From positions 1 to 64,000 of the forward strand of contig NZ_OY759857.1 of the NCBI RefSeq assembly GCF_963662805.1: a stretch of DNA of 64,000 nt, given 5' to 3'. The notes below the pieces were generated by a model. That model was not told where the DNA came from and did not search any database. It saw only the letters and a list, made by a program, of their open reading frames with translations. Shown one piece after another: positions 35,826 to 43,882 of this stretch; position 1 is the first letter of the stretch; each line of letters begins with the position of its first letter. Source of the stretch: an uncultured Cohaesibacter sp. (GTDB lineage Bacteria > Pseudomonadota > Alphaproteobacteria > Rhizobiales > Cohaesibacteraceae). A program made the position numbers and the translations under genes.

Positions 35826-36305
35826 TCAGACTGTCTCAAGCCGGAACTTGCGAAACTCCTGTCCGTCATAAGTGACGGAACCGACCTGCCGTGCACCAAG
35901 TCGCTTGAGGGCCCCTAGGCGCAAACGGGTCGGCGGTAAGAGGAAGGTGACGAAGTCTATCCGTTCGTCGCTCTTGGCAAAAGCCAGTGCCTGCCGTGTG
36001 ATGGCCATACCCTTGCCGAAATGCTCGGGCCTGAGCACGAGGCCATAATCCCATTCCCCCGCTTCGAGCTGAAAGCCGCCCCAACCGATATAGACCCCAT
36101 CCCACAGGAAGGCCCAATGCCCGAGACTGTCCCGATGCCAACAGGCTTCCTTGGCGGCAACAAAGTCTTGGATGGATTCGAGGGCCCAGCTTTCCGGCAT
36201 CAGGGGCATATGCTCTGCAACACGGGGGTCGGACATGTGCGAGAGAAGCTCTTCGACGCTGATCCGGGAGAGGCGGGTGAAACGAAGCGGATGGGGTGCA
36301 GACAT
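35826..36305 (-). CDS. GNAT family N-acetyltransferase
   Basis: The 159-residue protein is of the RimJ/RimL type: LRFTRLSRISVEELLSHMSD near the N-terminus, GVYIGWGGFQLEAGEWDYGL forming the central strands, then LRPEHFGKGMAITRQALAFA carrying an altered CoA pyrophosphate loop (FGKGMA), and LGALKRLGARQVGSV in the last helix-strand. It should transfer an acetyl group to a protein N-terminus or small amine; the substrate is unknown. It converges on the DnaJ terminator and is divergent from ybaK. Confidence 0.85.
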   Translation of the reverse strand: MSAPHPLRFTRLSRISVEELLSHMSDPRVAEHMPLMPESWALESIQDFVAAKEACWHRDSLGHWAFLWDGVYIGWGGFQLEAGEWDYGLVLRPEHFGKGMAITRQALAFAKSDERIDFVTFLLPPTRLRLGALKRLGARQVGSVTYDGQEFRKFRLETV

Positions 36306-36484
36306 CTAGGGGGCTTTCTCGGGAATGGCTAGGCAAGGCAATTTGCAGCTTCTGCAAGGGTCTGGTCAACGCAATTGCCCTCACGCCAGTGTCAAGCTTT
36401 GGTGAGGCCAGGGACGCGGAAAGGCTTGCGCCCCTTCGCATGCGGTTGCTAGAAACGGCAGGCAATCAAGGACAGGAAAGCGCC

Positions 36485-36958
36485 ATGTCGACCACCACCC
36501 CCGCCACGCAGGTACTCAAGAAGGCATCCATCGACTTCGAACTCGTCGAGTATGACTATGACCCCGATGCCGACCGGGTCGGGTTGCAGGCTGCAGAAGC
36601 CATCGGAGCGGCACCATCAGAGGTGTTCAAGACCCTGATGATCGAGCTTGATCGCAAGCCGGTCTGCGCCGTGGTGCCATCCGATTGCGAGGTCAACATG
36701 AAAAAGCTGGCAAAGGCCATGGGCGGCAAGTCCGCCCAGATGATGCGGCCCACCGATGCCGAGCGCATGACCGGCTACAAGGTCGGCGGCATCAGCCCGC
36801 TCGGCCAGCGCCGCGCCATCAAGACAGCGCTCGATGACAGCGCCTTGGGTCTGAAGAAAATCTACATCAACGGCGGACGTCGCGGCTATCAGATCCATAT
36901 CACCCCGCAGGATCTGATAGGCTACCTTGGCTGCGAAGTGGCCGACCTCACCCGCTAG
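36485..36958 (+). CDS. ybaK: Cys-tRNA(Pro)/Cys-tRNA(Cys) deacylase YbaK
   Basis: YbaK clears tRNA(Pro) wrongly loaded with cysteine. The 157-residue product fits the family with TPATQVLKKASIDFELVEYD at the start, EVFKTLMIE with the catalytic Lys near residue 45, CAVVPSDCEVNMKKLAKAMG, GYKVGGISPLGQRR near residue 100 and YINGGRRGYQIHI. The ATG at 36485 follows ACAGGAAAG. It ends three bases before the convergent HAD gene. Confidence 0.94.
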   Translation: MSTTTPATQVLKKASIDFELVEYDYDPDADRVGLQAAEAIGAAPSEVFKTLMIELDRKPVCAVVPSDCEVNMKKLAKAMGGKSAQMMRPTDAERMTGYKVGGISPLGQRRAIKTALDDSALGLKKIYINGGRRGYQIHITPQDLIGYLGCEVADLTR

Positions 36959-36961
36959 GGC

Positions 36962-37606
36962 TTACTTCGGCAAAAGCGGGAAGTCCGCATAGCGCCGGAA
37001 GGACGGGCCGTCATAACCAGCCGGTGCTTCATGGCCGTCCGGGCAATGCAGCAGATATTGCATCCCGGCGCGTCTGGCCGCTTCAATCCCCACCGTGCTG
37101 TCCTCGATCACGAGACAGGCCTCGGGCGCAAATCCCATGGTCTTGGCTGCATGAAGAAAGAGATCCGGCTCCGGCTTCCAGCTCTGCACCACGTAGGAGC
37201 TGAAGAGATTGGGCTCGAAATGCTTCAGAAGCCCGGTCAGTCCTAGCGAGTGACGCATCTTCTTGAGCGGACCGGCGGAAGCAATGCCGCGGGGGTAGGG
37301 TAGAGCGAGGATGGTCTCTTCCGCATCGGGAAAGGGCTGAAGGCTCTCGTCAAACAGCACCGCAACATGAGCCCGATAGATCTCCTCGAAATTCTCCGGC
37401 AGCGAGCGTCCGATGTGCTTTTCGATCTGCTCGACGATGTGATTGAGCTTGTTGCCCCTGAAATGGGCCGCGATATAGTTGGCGTCCCAGTCGAGATCCG
37501 GCACGGTGTCGCAATAGGCCTGAAGGCAGAGCAGCTCACTGTCCACGAGAGTGCCATCAAGATCGAAAATCAGACATTCGATCCGGTTGAGGTCCAGAGG
37601 CTGCAT
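36962..37606 (-). CDS. HAD family hydrolase
   Basis: The 214-residue protein is a HAD-IA phosphatase: motif I CLIFDLDGTLVDSELL near residues 12-27 (nucleophile Asp and acid Asp), a helical cap, motif II in GIASAGPLKK, motif III Lys in SYVVQSWKPEPDLFLHA and motif IV LVIEDSTVGIEAARRAGM near residue 170. Such enzymes act on phospho-sugars or phosphoglycolate; 'beta-phosphoglucomutase-like' is equally possible. The ATG at 37606 has an AAGAAAG site. It converges on ybaK. Confidence 0.9.
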   Translation of the reverse strand: MQPLDLNRIECLIFDLDGTLVDSELLCLQAYCDTVPDLDWDANYIAAHFRGNKLNHIVEQIEKHIGRSLPENFEEIYRAHVAVLFDESLQPFPDAEETILALPYPRGIASAGPLKKMRHSLGLTGLLKHFEPNLFSSYVVQSWKPEPDLFLHAAKTMGFAPEACLVIEDSTVGIEAARRAGMQYLLHCPDGHEAPAGYDGPSFRRYADFPLLPK

Positions 37607-38058
37607 GAAAGGTCTTTCTTGTAACAGGGCGGGGTGGGTTGCTGGGACAGACCGGCGCAATGGTATCACCGGACCCGGCAACCGGAGCACAAAAGTCAGG
37701 CCGAAGCGCTCCGGATACTAGATCTATCGCGTTTGCAGGCCGGGATCAACTCGGTGAAATTCCCCGCAATCCCCATCGGTTCTTCCTTGGGGTGGATCTC
37801 TAAAGTGCTGGAACTAAGAAGAAAATTGCGCTTCACACGTTTGTGATCACCTGCGACCTGACGTGATTGGGGAATGTGAAAAAGCTGTTGTAGGCTTTGA
37901 GTGAGTTCCTCTTGCGGCTTTAGCGTCCCCGCGGCCGTTGATCTCATGGCGGTGTGGCTCTCGCGTCAAGCGTCTGCCACACCAGAAATACCGGACCCCC
38001 TACACATCTGCAGCGAGGCCCATCAAGCACAGTCGCCATGCCACGAAAGGAAATGGCC
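37607..38058. other. Intergenic region with a GGTGTGGC hairpin
   Basis: No gene is supported. GGTGTGGC (37951-37958) and GCCACACC (37976-37983) make a perfect 8-bp stem with a 17-base loop, 76 bases ahead of the 41-residue ORF, so it could be part of that gene's leader. A GGTGAAATTCC stretch at about 37753 resembles half of an FMN riboswitch, but the rest of that element is missing. Confidence 0.4.
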
Positions 38059-38184
38059 ATGAACGAACATCTGCTCCCCGTCCAGCGGTTCAACCGTCTG
38101 AAGTCTCTTCGCTACACATTCTATGCGATTGTTTGCTCGCTGTTCGCTCCGTCCATGTGCGAGACATGCGGCTGCGGCAAGTAA
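38059..38184 (+). CDS. 41-residue peptide with a CxxCxC tail
   Basis: The reading frame starts with ATG at 38059, eight bases after an AAAGGA ribosome site. It encodes a basic N-terminal part (RFNRLKSLRYTFY), a short hydrophobic stretch (AIVCSLFAP) and the C-terminal SMCETCGCGK, where three cysteines are in CxxCxC spacing. The tail resembles the metal-binding N-terminal CxxCGC of HypB proteins. It is convergent with the cytochrome b561 gene. Its size and good ribosome site make it plausible as a real small protein, possibly metal-binding, but no relative is known to me. Confidence 0.5.
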   Translation: MNEHLLPVQRFNRLKSLRYTFYAIVCSLFAPSMCETCGCGK

Positions 38185-38226
38185 GCCGCAACCAACAGGT
38201 CGTTACTCACGTGCTACAAGAGGCCT

Positions 38227-38799
38227 CTAGTCTCTGCCGGGCCACATGCGAGCGAGCGTTTCATCCCTGACAATGAACTGGTGGTAGAGGCTTGCCGCCA
38301 GATGCAGGATGATGAGGGCGACCAGAACGAGCCCGGCAATTCCGTGCGCGATCCTCGGGGCCAGTCCTGACAAATCAGGCATGGCTGCGCCTCCGAACAG
38401 CGCCGGTGGCAGGGATGTCATCAGCGACAGGGCAATCCCGCTTCCCAACATGACAATCAAGGCCAGATAAAGGGCGCGGTGTGTCCAGTCCGCCGCGACC
38501 CTTTGCCATGCCGGACCACCCGAAATCGGCGCAGGTTTCTTGTCAATCCGCCACCAGACAAGCCGGATGATGGTCAGAACAAAGACGAGGAACGCGACGG
38601 GCAAATGCACCCTCAGTGCGGTCATCTTGCTGGCCGCTTCGTTGCTGAAGGCTGCACCGAAGCCACTTCCGATCAGAACAACAATGAGCACAGCGCTTGA
38701 CCAGTGCAGAAGTCTTGCGATCCGGCCATATCGGTTCGGGGCGCACGTCATCGCGTCTGCCCCCGTTTCAAGAAGGGGAGAATTCATGGTTTGCTCCAT
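38227..38799 (-). CDS. Cytochrome b561 family protein
   Basis: This is a 190-residue membrane protein with four helices typical of bacterial di-heme cytochrome b561. Heme ligand His residues are seen in RIARLLHWSSAVLIV (about residue 32), ALRVHLPVAFLVF (about 65), WTHRALYLALIVMLGSGIA (about 107) and IAHGIAGLVLVALIILHLAA (about 150 and 163). It probably passes electrons from quinol to a periplasmic acceptor such as superoxide. It is divergent from a marR gene 43 bases away, so MarR likely controls it. ATG at 38787 is an alternative start. Confidence 0.9.
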   Translation of the reverse strand: MEQTMNSPLLETGADAMTCAPNRYGRIARLLHWSSAVLIVVLIGSGFGAAFSNEAASKMTALRVHLPVAFLVFVLTIIRLVWWRIDKKPAPISGGPAWQRVAADWTHRALYLALIVMLGSGIALSLMTSLPPALFGGAAMPDLSGLAPRIAHGIAGLVLVALIILHLAASLYHQFIVRDETLARMWPGRD

Positions 38800-38832
38800 T
38801 CGACCTTGCGGTTACACTTTCCGTGATATAAG

Positions 38833-38859
38833 ATAATTTACATGGAAATAATTTACATG
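38833..38859 (+). promoter_or_regulatory. 12-bp direct repeats over the marR start
   Basis: ATAATTTACATG occurs twice, at 38833-38844 and 38848-38859, at a 15-base step. Each copy ends with an in-frame ATG, giving two possible starts (38842, 38857). The copies may be a binding site for MarR itself. Confidence 0.5.
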
Positions 38860-39309
38860 TCAACTAAATCATTGGAGCCACCCAGATCGCTGGGGCGCAT
38901 GCTCAATTTCACGGCAAGTGCCGTGAACGCCACGAGCAACCGCATGCTGGAGCCGCATGGTCTCAGTCTGGCCCAATGGGTGGTCTTGTCGGCACTTTGG
39001 CGCCATGGCGACCTCAGTGTGAAGGAGCTCTCCGGCTACACGGGCAATGCACCACCTGCGACCTCGCGCATCGTCGATCGCATGATCGCAGCGGACTTGC
39101 TGGTGCGGGTGACTGATCCAAAGGATCGCCGGGCCGTGACCGTCGGCTTGACCGCTAAAGGCAAGGGGCTGAGGCACCTCGAGACATTTTTCGAGGATGT
39201 CAACTCAATGTTTCTGCAAGGTTTCTCTGAAGAAGAGACCGTTACGCTCTTCTCCTTGCTCAATCGCATCGAGGCGAACGGGAAAAAGCATGACGCGTCC
39301 GACGACTAG
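38842..39309 (+). CDS. MarR family transcriptional regulator
   Basis: The product (155 residues, or 150 from 38857) has the winged helix of MarR: LSLAQWVVLSALWRHGDLSV, the recognition helix in NAPPATSRIVDRMIAADLLV and the wing DPKDRRAVTVGLTAKG near residue 100, a strong family mark. It is divergent from the cytochrome b561 gene and shares a very short promoter region, so it likely represses that gene and itself. It overlaps the convergent YcaQ gene by four bases. Confidence 0.92.
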   Translation: MEIIYMSTKSLEPPRSLGRMLNFTASAVNATSNRMLEPHGLSLAQWVVLSALWRHGDLSVKELSGYTGNAPPATSRIVDRMIAADLLVRVTDPKDRRAVTVGLTAKGKGLRHLETFFEDVNSMFLQGFSEEETVTLFSLLNRIEANGKKHDASDD

Positions 39310-40547
39310 AGCGCCGAGACCTCAAGGCTCAGCTCTGCCGCCAGATCGCCTGCCTCGTGCACGCGGATGGACTGAAGGCCCATCCAGCCTGCCATCAAAC
39401 GGAGTTCAGAAGCGAGGGCCGTTGCTACCTTGCCTCTGTCGATTCGTTCCTCGCCGTGAGCAGCGAAGACCTCAAGCACACCTTCCTGACGGTTTGCCTT
39501 GAGATCAAGCCGGGCGACAAGCTGGTCCCCCATCAGGAACGGCAGAACATAATAGCCGTGTTGCCGCTTCTCCTTGGGAACATAGATCTCGATACGATAG
39601 CGGAAGCCGAAGAGGCTTTCGGCTCGTTCGCGTTGCCAGATGAGCGAATCGAACGGCGCCAGAAGAGCCTGACAGGTTGCGCGTGCTGGCAGCTCCGCAT
39701 CCCGGTGCTTGTAGGTCTTTGCCGACCATCCCTCGACCTCGACCGGTTCAAGGACGCCGTCCTCGATGAGCGCTTCGAAGGCCGGTCTTGCATCGCCGGT
39801 GGCAAGGCGGAAGTAGTCGCGAAAGCATTTCTCCGTTCCGATGCCATGGCATCGGGCTCCGATGTCCATGAGCAACCTGTGGGCCTCAAAGCTCGATAGG
39901 GCCGGAGCCGAAAGAGCCGCTTCAGGCAACACCCGCTCCGGCAGGTCATAATATCTGGTGAAGGCCTTCCTGCCCGCAGACGTGATCCGGCCCGACCAGA
40001 ACAGGAATTCCAGCGCCAGCTTGCTGTCGTCCCATCCCCACCAGGAGCCTGCCCTCTTTCCCCGTTTCTCGAGATCCGACACGCAGACGGGCCCGCGCGC
40101 TTCGATGTCGCGATAGATCTCTTCCACCCGGTCAGGGTTCTCCCGCGCAAAGCGTGCGACATTGCCCCACAGACCTTCATGACGGGCGGCCCGATCCATC
40201 CGCCAGCGCAGCGCCGGATAGAGCTCGGCAGGCAGGATCGATGCCTCATGGGCCCAATATTCGAAATAGCGCTTGCGCTTGTCGTCCAGCGCACCCTGGC
40301 GGCCAACCGCATGGGCGGAGCGATCAATGAGCGTGCGATCATAGGCACCAAGCCGGGCGAACAGGGTGAGATAATGGGCCCGGTCCAACACATTCACTGA
40401 GTCGATCTGCAAAAGCCCCACCTGACCGAATACCGTTTCGAGATGTCGCCGGTCGTGGCGTTTCACACTGCGCAATTGCGGCAAAAAACCCTGAGACTTC
40501 AGGGCGATTCGGCGGGCTTGTCGTTGGTTGAGACTCTGAAGTGTCAT
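39306..40547 (-). CDS. YcaQ-type winged-helix DNA glycosylase-like protein
   Basis: The 413-residue protein belongs to the YcaQ/AlkX family, winged-helix DNA glycosylases that unhook interstrand cross-links. It starts with SLNQRQARRIALKSQGF and has the catalytic-type motif GLLQIDSVNVLDRAHYLTLFARLG (in parts: GLLQIDSVNV near residue 41, then RAHYLTLF). Later stretches EYWAHEASILP and LLAPFDSLIWQRERAESLFGF are also family marks. The ATG at 40547 fits the family start. It converges on marR and is divergent from the OmpA operon. Confidence 0.88.
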   Translation of the reverse strand: MTLQSLNQRQARRIALKSQGFLPQLRSVKRHDRRHLETVFGQVGLLQIDSVNVLDRAHYLTLFARLGAYDRTLIDRSAHAVGRQGALDDKRKRYFEYWAHEASILPAELYPALRWRMDRAARHEGLWGNVARFARENPDRVEEIYRDIEARGPVCVSDLEKRGKRAGSWWGWDDSKLALEFLFWSGRITSAGRKAFTRYYDLPERVLPEAALSAPALSSFEAHRLLMDIGARCHGIGTEKCFRDYFRLATGDARPAFEALIEDGVLEPVEVEGWSAKTYKHRDAELPARATCQALLAPFDSLIWQRERAESLFGFRYRIEIYVPKEKRQHGYYVLPFLMGDQLVARLDLKANRQEGVLEVFAAHGEERIDRGKVATALASELRLMAGWMGLQSIRVHEAGDLAAELSLEVSAL

Positions 40548-40810
40548 GAATTCATCGTATGAGATTGGAGAAAAAGGGGCTTTCGGCAGATTTGCAGAAC
40601 AGCAAATGATGCGCGGCAAGACAGGAAATTCCGAGATTCAATCCTAACCGTCGAGGAGGAGAAGAAAAGCGGAAATTTCCTCTTGTGCCTCTGTGGTTTG
40701 CCTTTGACCTCTACAACAAAAAGGCTAGTCTAGATCCCGAGTGGGTCGAAGAGGGACCGGACGGTTGCCGGGAAGGCATCCTTGCCGGACAAGCAGAAGG
40801 AGCGGTCACA

Positions 40811-42265
40811 ATGTCAATTTTGAATCGCTGGGTCATCCCGGGCGTCGTGGCGGTCTGTGCGGTCACGGCCATCACGCTTTTCAGCGAGACCAGCAAGGTC
40901 GAGGCGGATCTCACACAAAGGGCCGAGGCGCTCCTCAAAGACAAGGGTATGGACTGGGCCGAGATCTCTTTCTCCGGTCGTGACGGCACCCTGAAAGGCG
41001 TCGAGCCTGAAGAGAACGAGGCCAAGTGGGCTATCGAATTGCTCGATCTCGAATGGGGCGTGCGCAAGGTTGTCGATGAAACCGACGATCTCAAGACCCA
41101 GTCACCCTATTCCTGGGGGCTGGTGCGTGAGGACGATCAGGTCTCCGTTATCGGCTATCTCCCCTACAGTCTGACCAAATCCCTGCCTGCAGAAATCGAT
41201 GAAAAGATCCCCGGTGTGACCATCTCGACCCAGGTTGAAGCCGCGCGCGGTGCTCCCTCGAACATCGAGACTGTGGTGCACTTCTCCGCCGATCTCCTCT
41301 CCAGACTCAAGCGGGCCAAGGCCTTTCTGCTTGATGACACCCTGACCATCACCGGAACGCTCGAAGACGGCAACGCCGATGACATTGCCCAGTTCGAGGC
41401 GGTCGAGGAAATGATCGCGGCAACCGAGCTCAATGGTATTACGCTCGACTTCCAGATCGCCCGCCCGAAAGACCCTGAAGACATGGTGCAAGCCGAGGAT
41501 TCTGAGGTTGATGGCTTTGAGGTTTCCCGCAGCGCCGATGGCGTCGCAATGGTCGGGCGGATGCCCAGCGAGGATATCCGCCAGACGATCATCGATCTGG
41601 CAAACCGCAAGTTCGGAGCCGGATCCGTCTCGGCAAATCTGGTCGTCCGCGAGGGCGAGAAGATCGCCAACCTTGGTTATGACGAGTATCGCAGGGCTGC
41701 TCTTGCCATTCTGCAGGCCGTCAGCCGCCTCAGCGAAGGGGCAGCAAGCCTGACCGCCGACGGGCTTGAGCTCAATGGCGGGGCCTTCTACGAAGGTGCT
41801 CTCGCCGAAGTCCGCGAGGGGCTGAATGAGGCGCTGCCTGCGGGGGTCACGCTCAATGCCGATCTGAGCGTTGCTGCTCCGGGCGAGAGCGTCGACGCAC
41901 AGGAATGCCAGACCCTCCTGCGCAACACGCTGGAGAAAAACACCATCCTGTTTGAATCGGGCATGGCGACGATTTCCTCGGACTCTTTCGGTCTGCTTGA
42001 CAATCTGGTCTACACCGCCAGCAGATGCACCGACAATCGCATCCAGATAGAGGGTCACACCGACAGCGATGGCGACGACGCGACCAATCAGGCGCTGTCC
42101 GAACGTCGCGCCGGTGCCGTTGTCGATTATCTTGTCACCGCAGGCATTGCCGCTGATCGTCTCGAAGCCACAGGCTTTGGCGAAGCTCAGCCGGTTGCCA
42201 GCAACGACACCCCGGAAGGCAAGGCAAAGAACCGCCGTATCGAATTCGTGATTCAGGCTCAGTAA
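40811..42265 (+). CDS. OmpA family protein with BON-like domains
   Basis: This 484-residue envelope protein has an N-terminal membrane helix (residues 6-26), then about 330 residues with repeated BON-like units (LLKDKGMDWAEISFSGRDGTL near residue 40; LDDTLTITGTL near 175; LTADGLELNGGA near 315), and a C-terminal OmpA peptidoglycan-binding domain (about 365-484) with ILFESGMATIS, IEGHTDSDGDDATNQALSER and the conserved Asp and Arg residues, ending NRRIEFVI. The ATG at 40811 follows AAGGAG. It is the first of three closely spaced genes; the next begins 19 bases on. It should anchor to peptidoglycan from the inner membrane. Confidence 0.9.
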   Translation: MSILNRWVIPGVVAVCAVTAITLFSETSKVEADLTQRAEALLKDKGMDWAEISFSGRDGTLKGVEPEENEAKWAIELLDLEWGVRKVVDETDDLKTQSPYSWGLVREDDQVSVIGYLPYSLTKSLPAEIDEKIPGVTISTQVEAARGAPSNIETVVHFSADLLSRLKRAKAFLLDDTLTITGTLEDGNADDIAQFEAVEEMIAATELNGITLDFQIARPKDPEDMVQAEDSEVDGFEVSRSADGVAMVGRMPSEDIRQTIIDLANRKFGAGSVSANLVVREGEKIANLGYDEYRRAALAILQAVSRLSEGAASLTADGLELNGGAFYEGALAEVREGLNEALPAGVTLNADLSVAAPGESVDAQECQTLLRNTLEKNTILFESGMATISSDSFGLLDNLVYTASRCTDNRIQIEGHTDSDGDDATNQALSERRAGAVVDYLVTAGIAADRLEATGFGEAQPVASNDTPEGKAKNRRIEFVIQAQ

Positions 42266-42284
42266 CCCCAAAGGAGTTGAAGTA

Positions 42285-42383
42285 ATGGGATATCTTATCG
42301 CTAACCTCTATCCAATGCTCCTATTGGGGCTGATCCTTGGAGCGATCATTGGCTGGATCGCCTGTGATCCGGAAGCCGAATAG
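42285..42383 (+). CDS. 32-residue single-pass membrane peptide
   Basis: Between the OmpA gene and the HhH gene lies a short frame starting ATG at 42285 with AAGGAG nine bases ahead. It encodes MGYLIANLYP, a helix LLLGLILGAIIGWIA of about 18 hydrophobic residues with small residues in GxxxG-like order, and an acidic tail CDPEAE. Its stop TAG is part of the GGAGG ribosome site of the next gene, which begins nine bases later. Such spacing points to a true, co-translated membrane peptide. Its role is unknown; it might help to assemble its two neighbours. Confidence 0.72.
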   Translation: MGYLIANLYPMLLLGLILGAIIGWIACDPEAE

Positions 42384-42392
42384 GAGGATGTC

Positions 42393-43775
42393 ATGACTGC
42401 ATTTTTCTGGCAGGCTCTGGGCCTGATCATCGTGGCCGTTCTGATTGGCATGCTGCTTGGCTATGTCATCCGACAGGCAACGCGCTCCAAACCCGCTGAA
42501 CGCGAGACGGTGAAACCGACGGCCTACAAGCCACATGTGGCCGCAACTCCGACCCCCGCCGTGGCGGCTGGCGCATCGACCGCTGCCTTCGCGCAGGATC
42601 AGGAAGCCGCCGCGCTCGCTCTCGCCAAGGAAACCAACGAGGCCCTCAAGGCCGAGACGGATGCACAAGATGCGTCGGAAGACACCGGATCAACGACCGG
42701 CGAAAGCCCGGACATGGATGTCGCTGCGTTGAAAGTCGGGGCGGAAACCGAAGAGCGCTCCGAAGCGGTCCTCAAAGCGGCCTCGGCAGCCAAGGCTGCT
42801 CTGGAGGCAGAAGGCGATGCAGTCGACAAGGACGCCTTCATGGCACGCGTCGATGCCAGTGCCGATGTGGATCTCAGCAAACTGTCTGAAGGCGCCGAAG
42901 TCGACCCGGATGCAGAAGAGGCACGAATCGCGGCTGCCTTGCTCACAGTGCCGAAAGATGCAACGGACGAGCAGAAGGCAAACGCTGTTGGCAAGAAACC
43001 GAAGCTCCTGAAAAAGGCTCGCAAGGCTGGTGCCGACGATCTCAAGCGTATCAAGGGCGTTGGCAAGGTGCTCGAAGGCAAGCTCAACGATCTGGGCATC
43101 TACCATTTCGATCAGATCGCCAACTGGACCCGTGACGAGGTTGCCTGGGTGACCACCTTCCTCAATTTCAAAGGCCGGATCGACCGCGAGAAATGGATCC
43201 CGCAGGCCAAGGGTCTCCTCTCCGCCGAGGGGGCGACTGCGGCGAGCGAAGAGAAACCTTCAAAGAGTGCGAAGCCTGTCGAGACTGCGAAGCCGTCAAA
43301 GAGCAAGAAGCCAGAGGCCCCGGCCAAGAAGCCAGAGGCTCCGGCCAAGAAGGAAGAGCCGGTTGCCAAAGCCGCTCCTGCTCCTGCCGACAAGGCCGAT
43401 GCCGAAGAGGAAAAGATCGCAGCCGCCATCGCTGCGCTGCCCAAGGATGCTACCGCAGAAGACAAGGCCAATGTTGCCGGCAAGAAGCCGCGCACCATGA
43501 AGCAGCCACGCAAGGCTGGTGCCGACGATCTCAAACGCATCAAGGGCGTTGGCAAGGTGCTCGAAGGCAAGCTCAACGATCTGGGAATCTATCACTACGA
43601 CCAGATTGCCAAATGGAATCGCTCCCACATCAACTGGGTCTCGACCTTCCTCAGCTTCAAGGGCCGGATTGATCGCGAAGACTGGATCGAACAGGCCAAG
43701 CTTCTGGCCTCGGGCGAGGAAACCGAATTCTCCAAACGCGTCGACAAGGGCGAAGTGGACAGCTCGAAAGGCTGA
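42393..43775 (+). CDS. Membrane-anchored double helix-hairpin-helix protein (COG3743-type)
   Basis: The 460-residue protein has one N-terminal membrane helix (residues 5-27) and a long cytoplasmic part. Two copies of a unit of about 100 residues (about 174-275 and 337-438) each start with EEARIAAAL or EEEKIAAAI, run through a basic KK stretch, and hold the H3TH motif DDLKRIKGVGKVLEGKLNDL with WVTTFLNFKGRID or WVSTFLSFKGRID behind. This fits the predicted 5' DNA nuclease group (flap-endonuclease-like HhH, COG3743). The copies are joined by a Lys/Pro/Ala-rich linker with KKPEAP repeats. No catalytic acidic cluster is clear, so DNA binding is more likely than cutting. It is third in an operon with OmpA/BON and the 32-residue peptide. 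Confidence 0.85.
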   Translation: MTAFFWQALGLIIVAVLIGMLLGYVIRQATRSKPAERETVKPTAYKPHVAATPTPAVAAGASTAAFAQDQEAAALALAKETNEALKAETDAQDASEDTGSTTGESPDMDVAALKVGAETEERSEAVLKAASAAKAALEAEGDAVDKDAFMARVDASADVDLSKLSEGAEVDPDAEEARIAAALLTVPKDATDEQKANAVGKKPKLLKKARKAGADDLKRIKGVGKVLEGKLNDLGIYHFDQIANWTRDEVAWVTTFLNFKGRIDREKWIPQAKGLLSAEGATAASEEKPSKSAKPVETAKPSKSKKPEAPAKKPEAPAKKEEPVAKAAPAPADKADAEEEKIAAAIAALPKDATAEDKANVAGKKPRTMKQPRKAGADDLKRIKGVGKVLEGKLNDLGIYHYDQIAKWNRSHINWVSTFLSFKGRIDREDWIEQAKLLASGEETEFSKRVDKGEVDSSKG

Positions 43776-43882
43776 GTCGACGTCACGAGCAAATGAACGA
43801 AATTTGAGACATGGCGCGGAGCGATCTGCGCCATGTCTGTCTTGGCAACATGCCACAAACACCAAGCATAGGAGACAAGGAC

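Noticed and set aside
37745..37790. GGTGAAATTCC followed by CCCC stretches, resembling part of an FMN riboswitch
   Set aside because: The ACCGGCGGT, CCGCGAGC and CCGGATG parts of the element are missing or out of order, and no riboflavin gene is near.
37696..37947. Minus-strand frame of 83 codons upstream of the HAD gene
   Set aside because: No recognisable protein features and no ribosome site; probably not coding.
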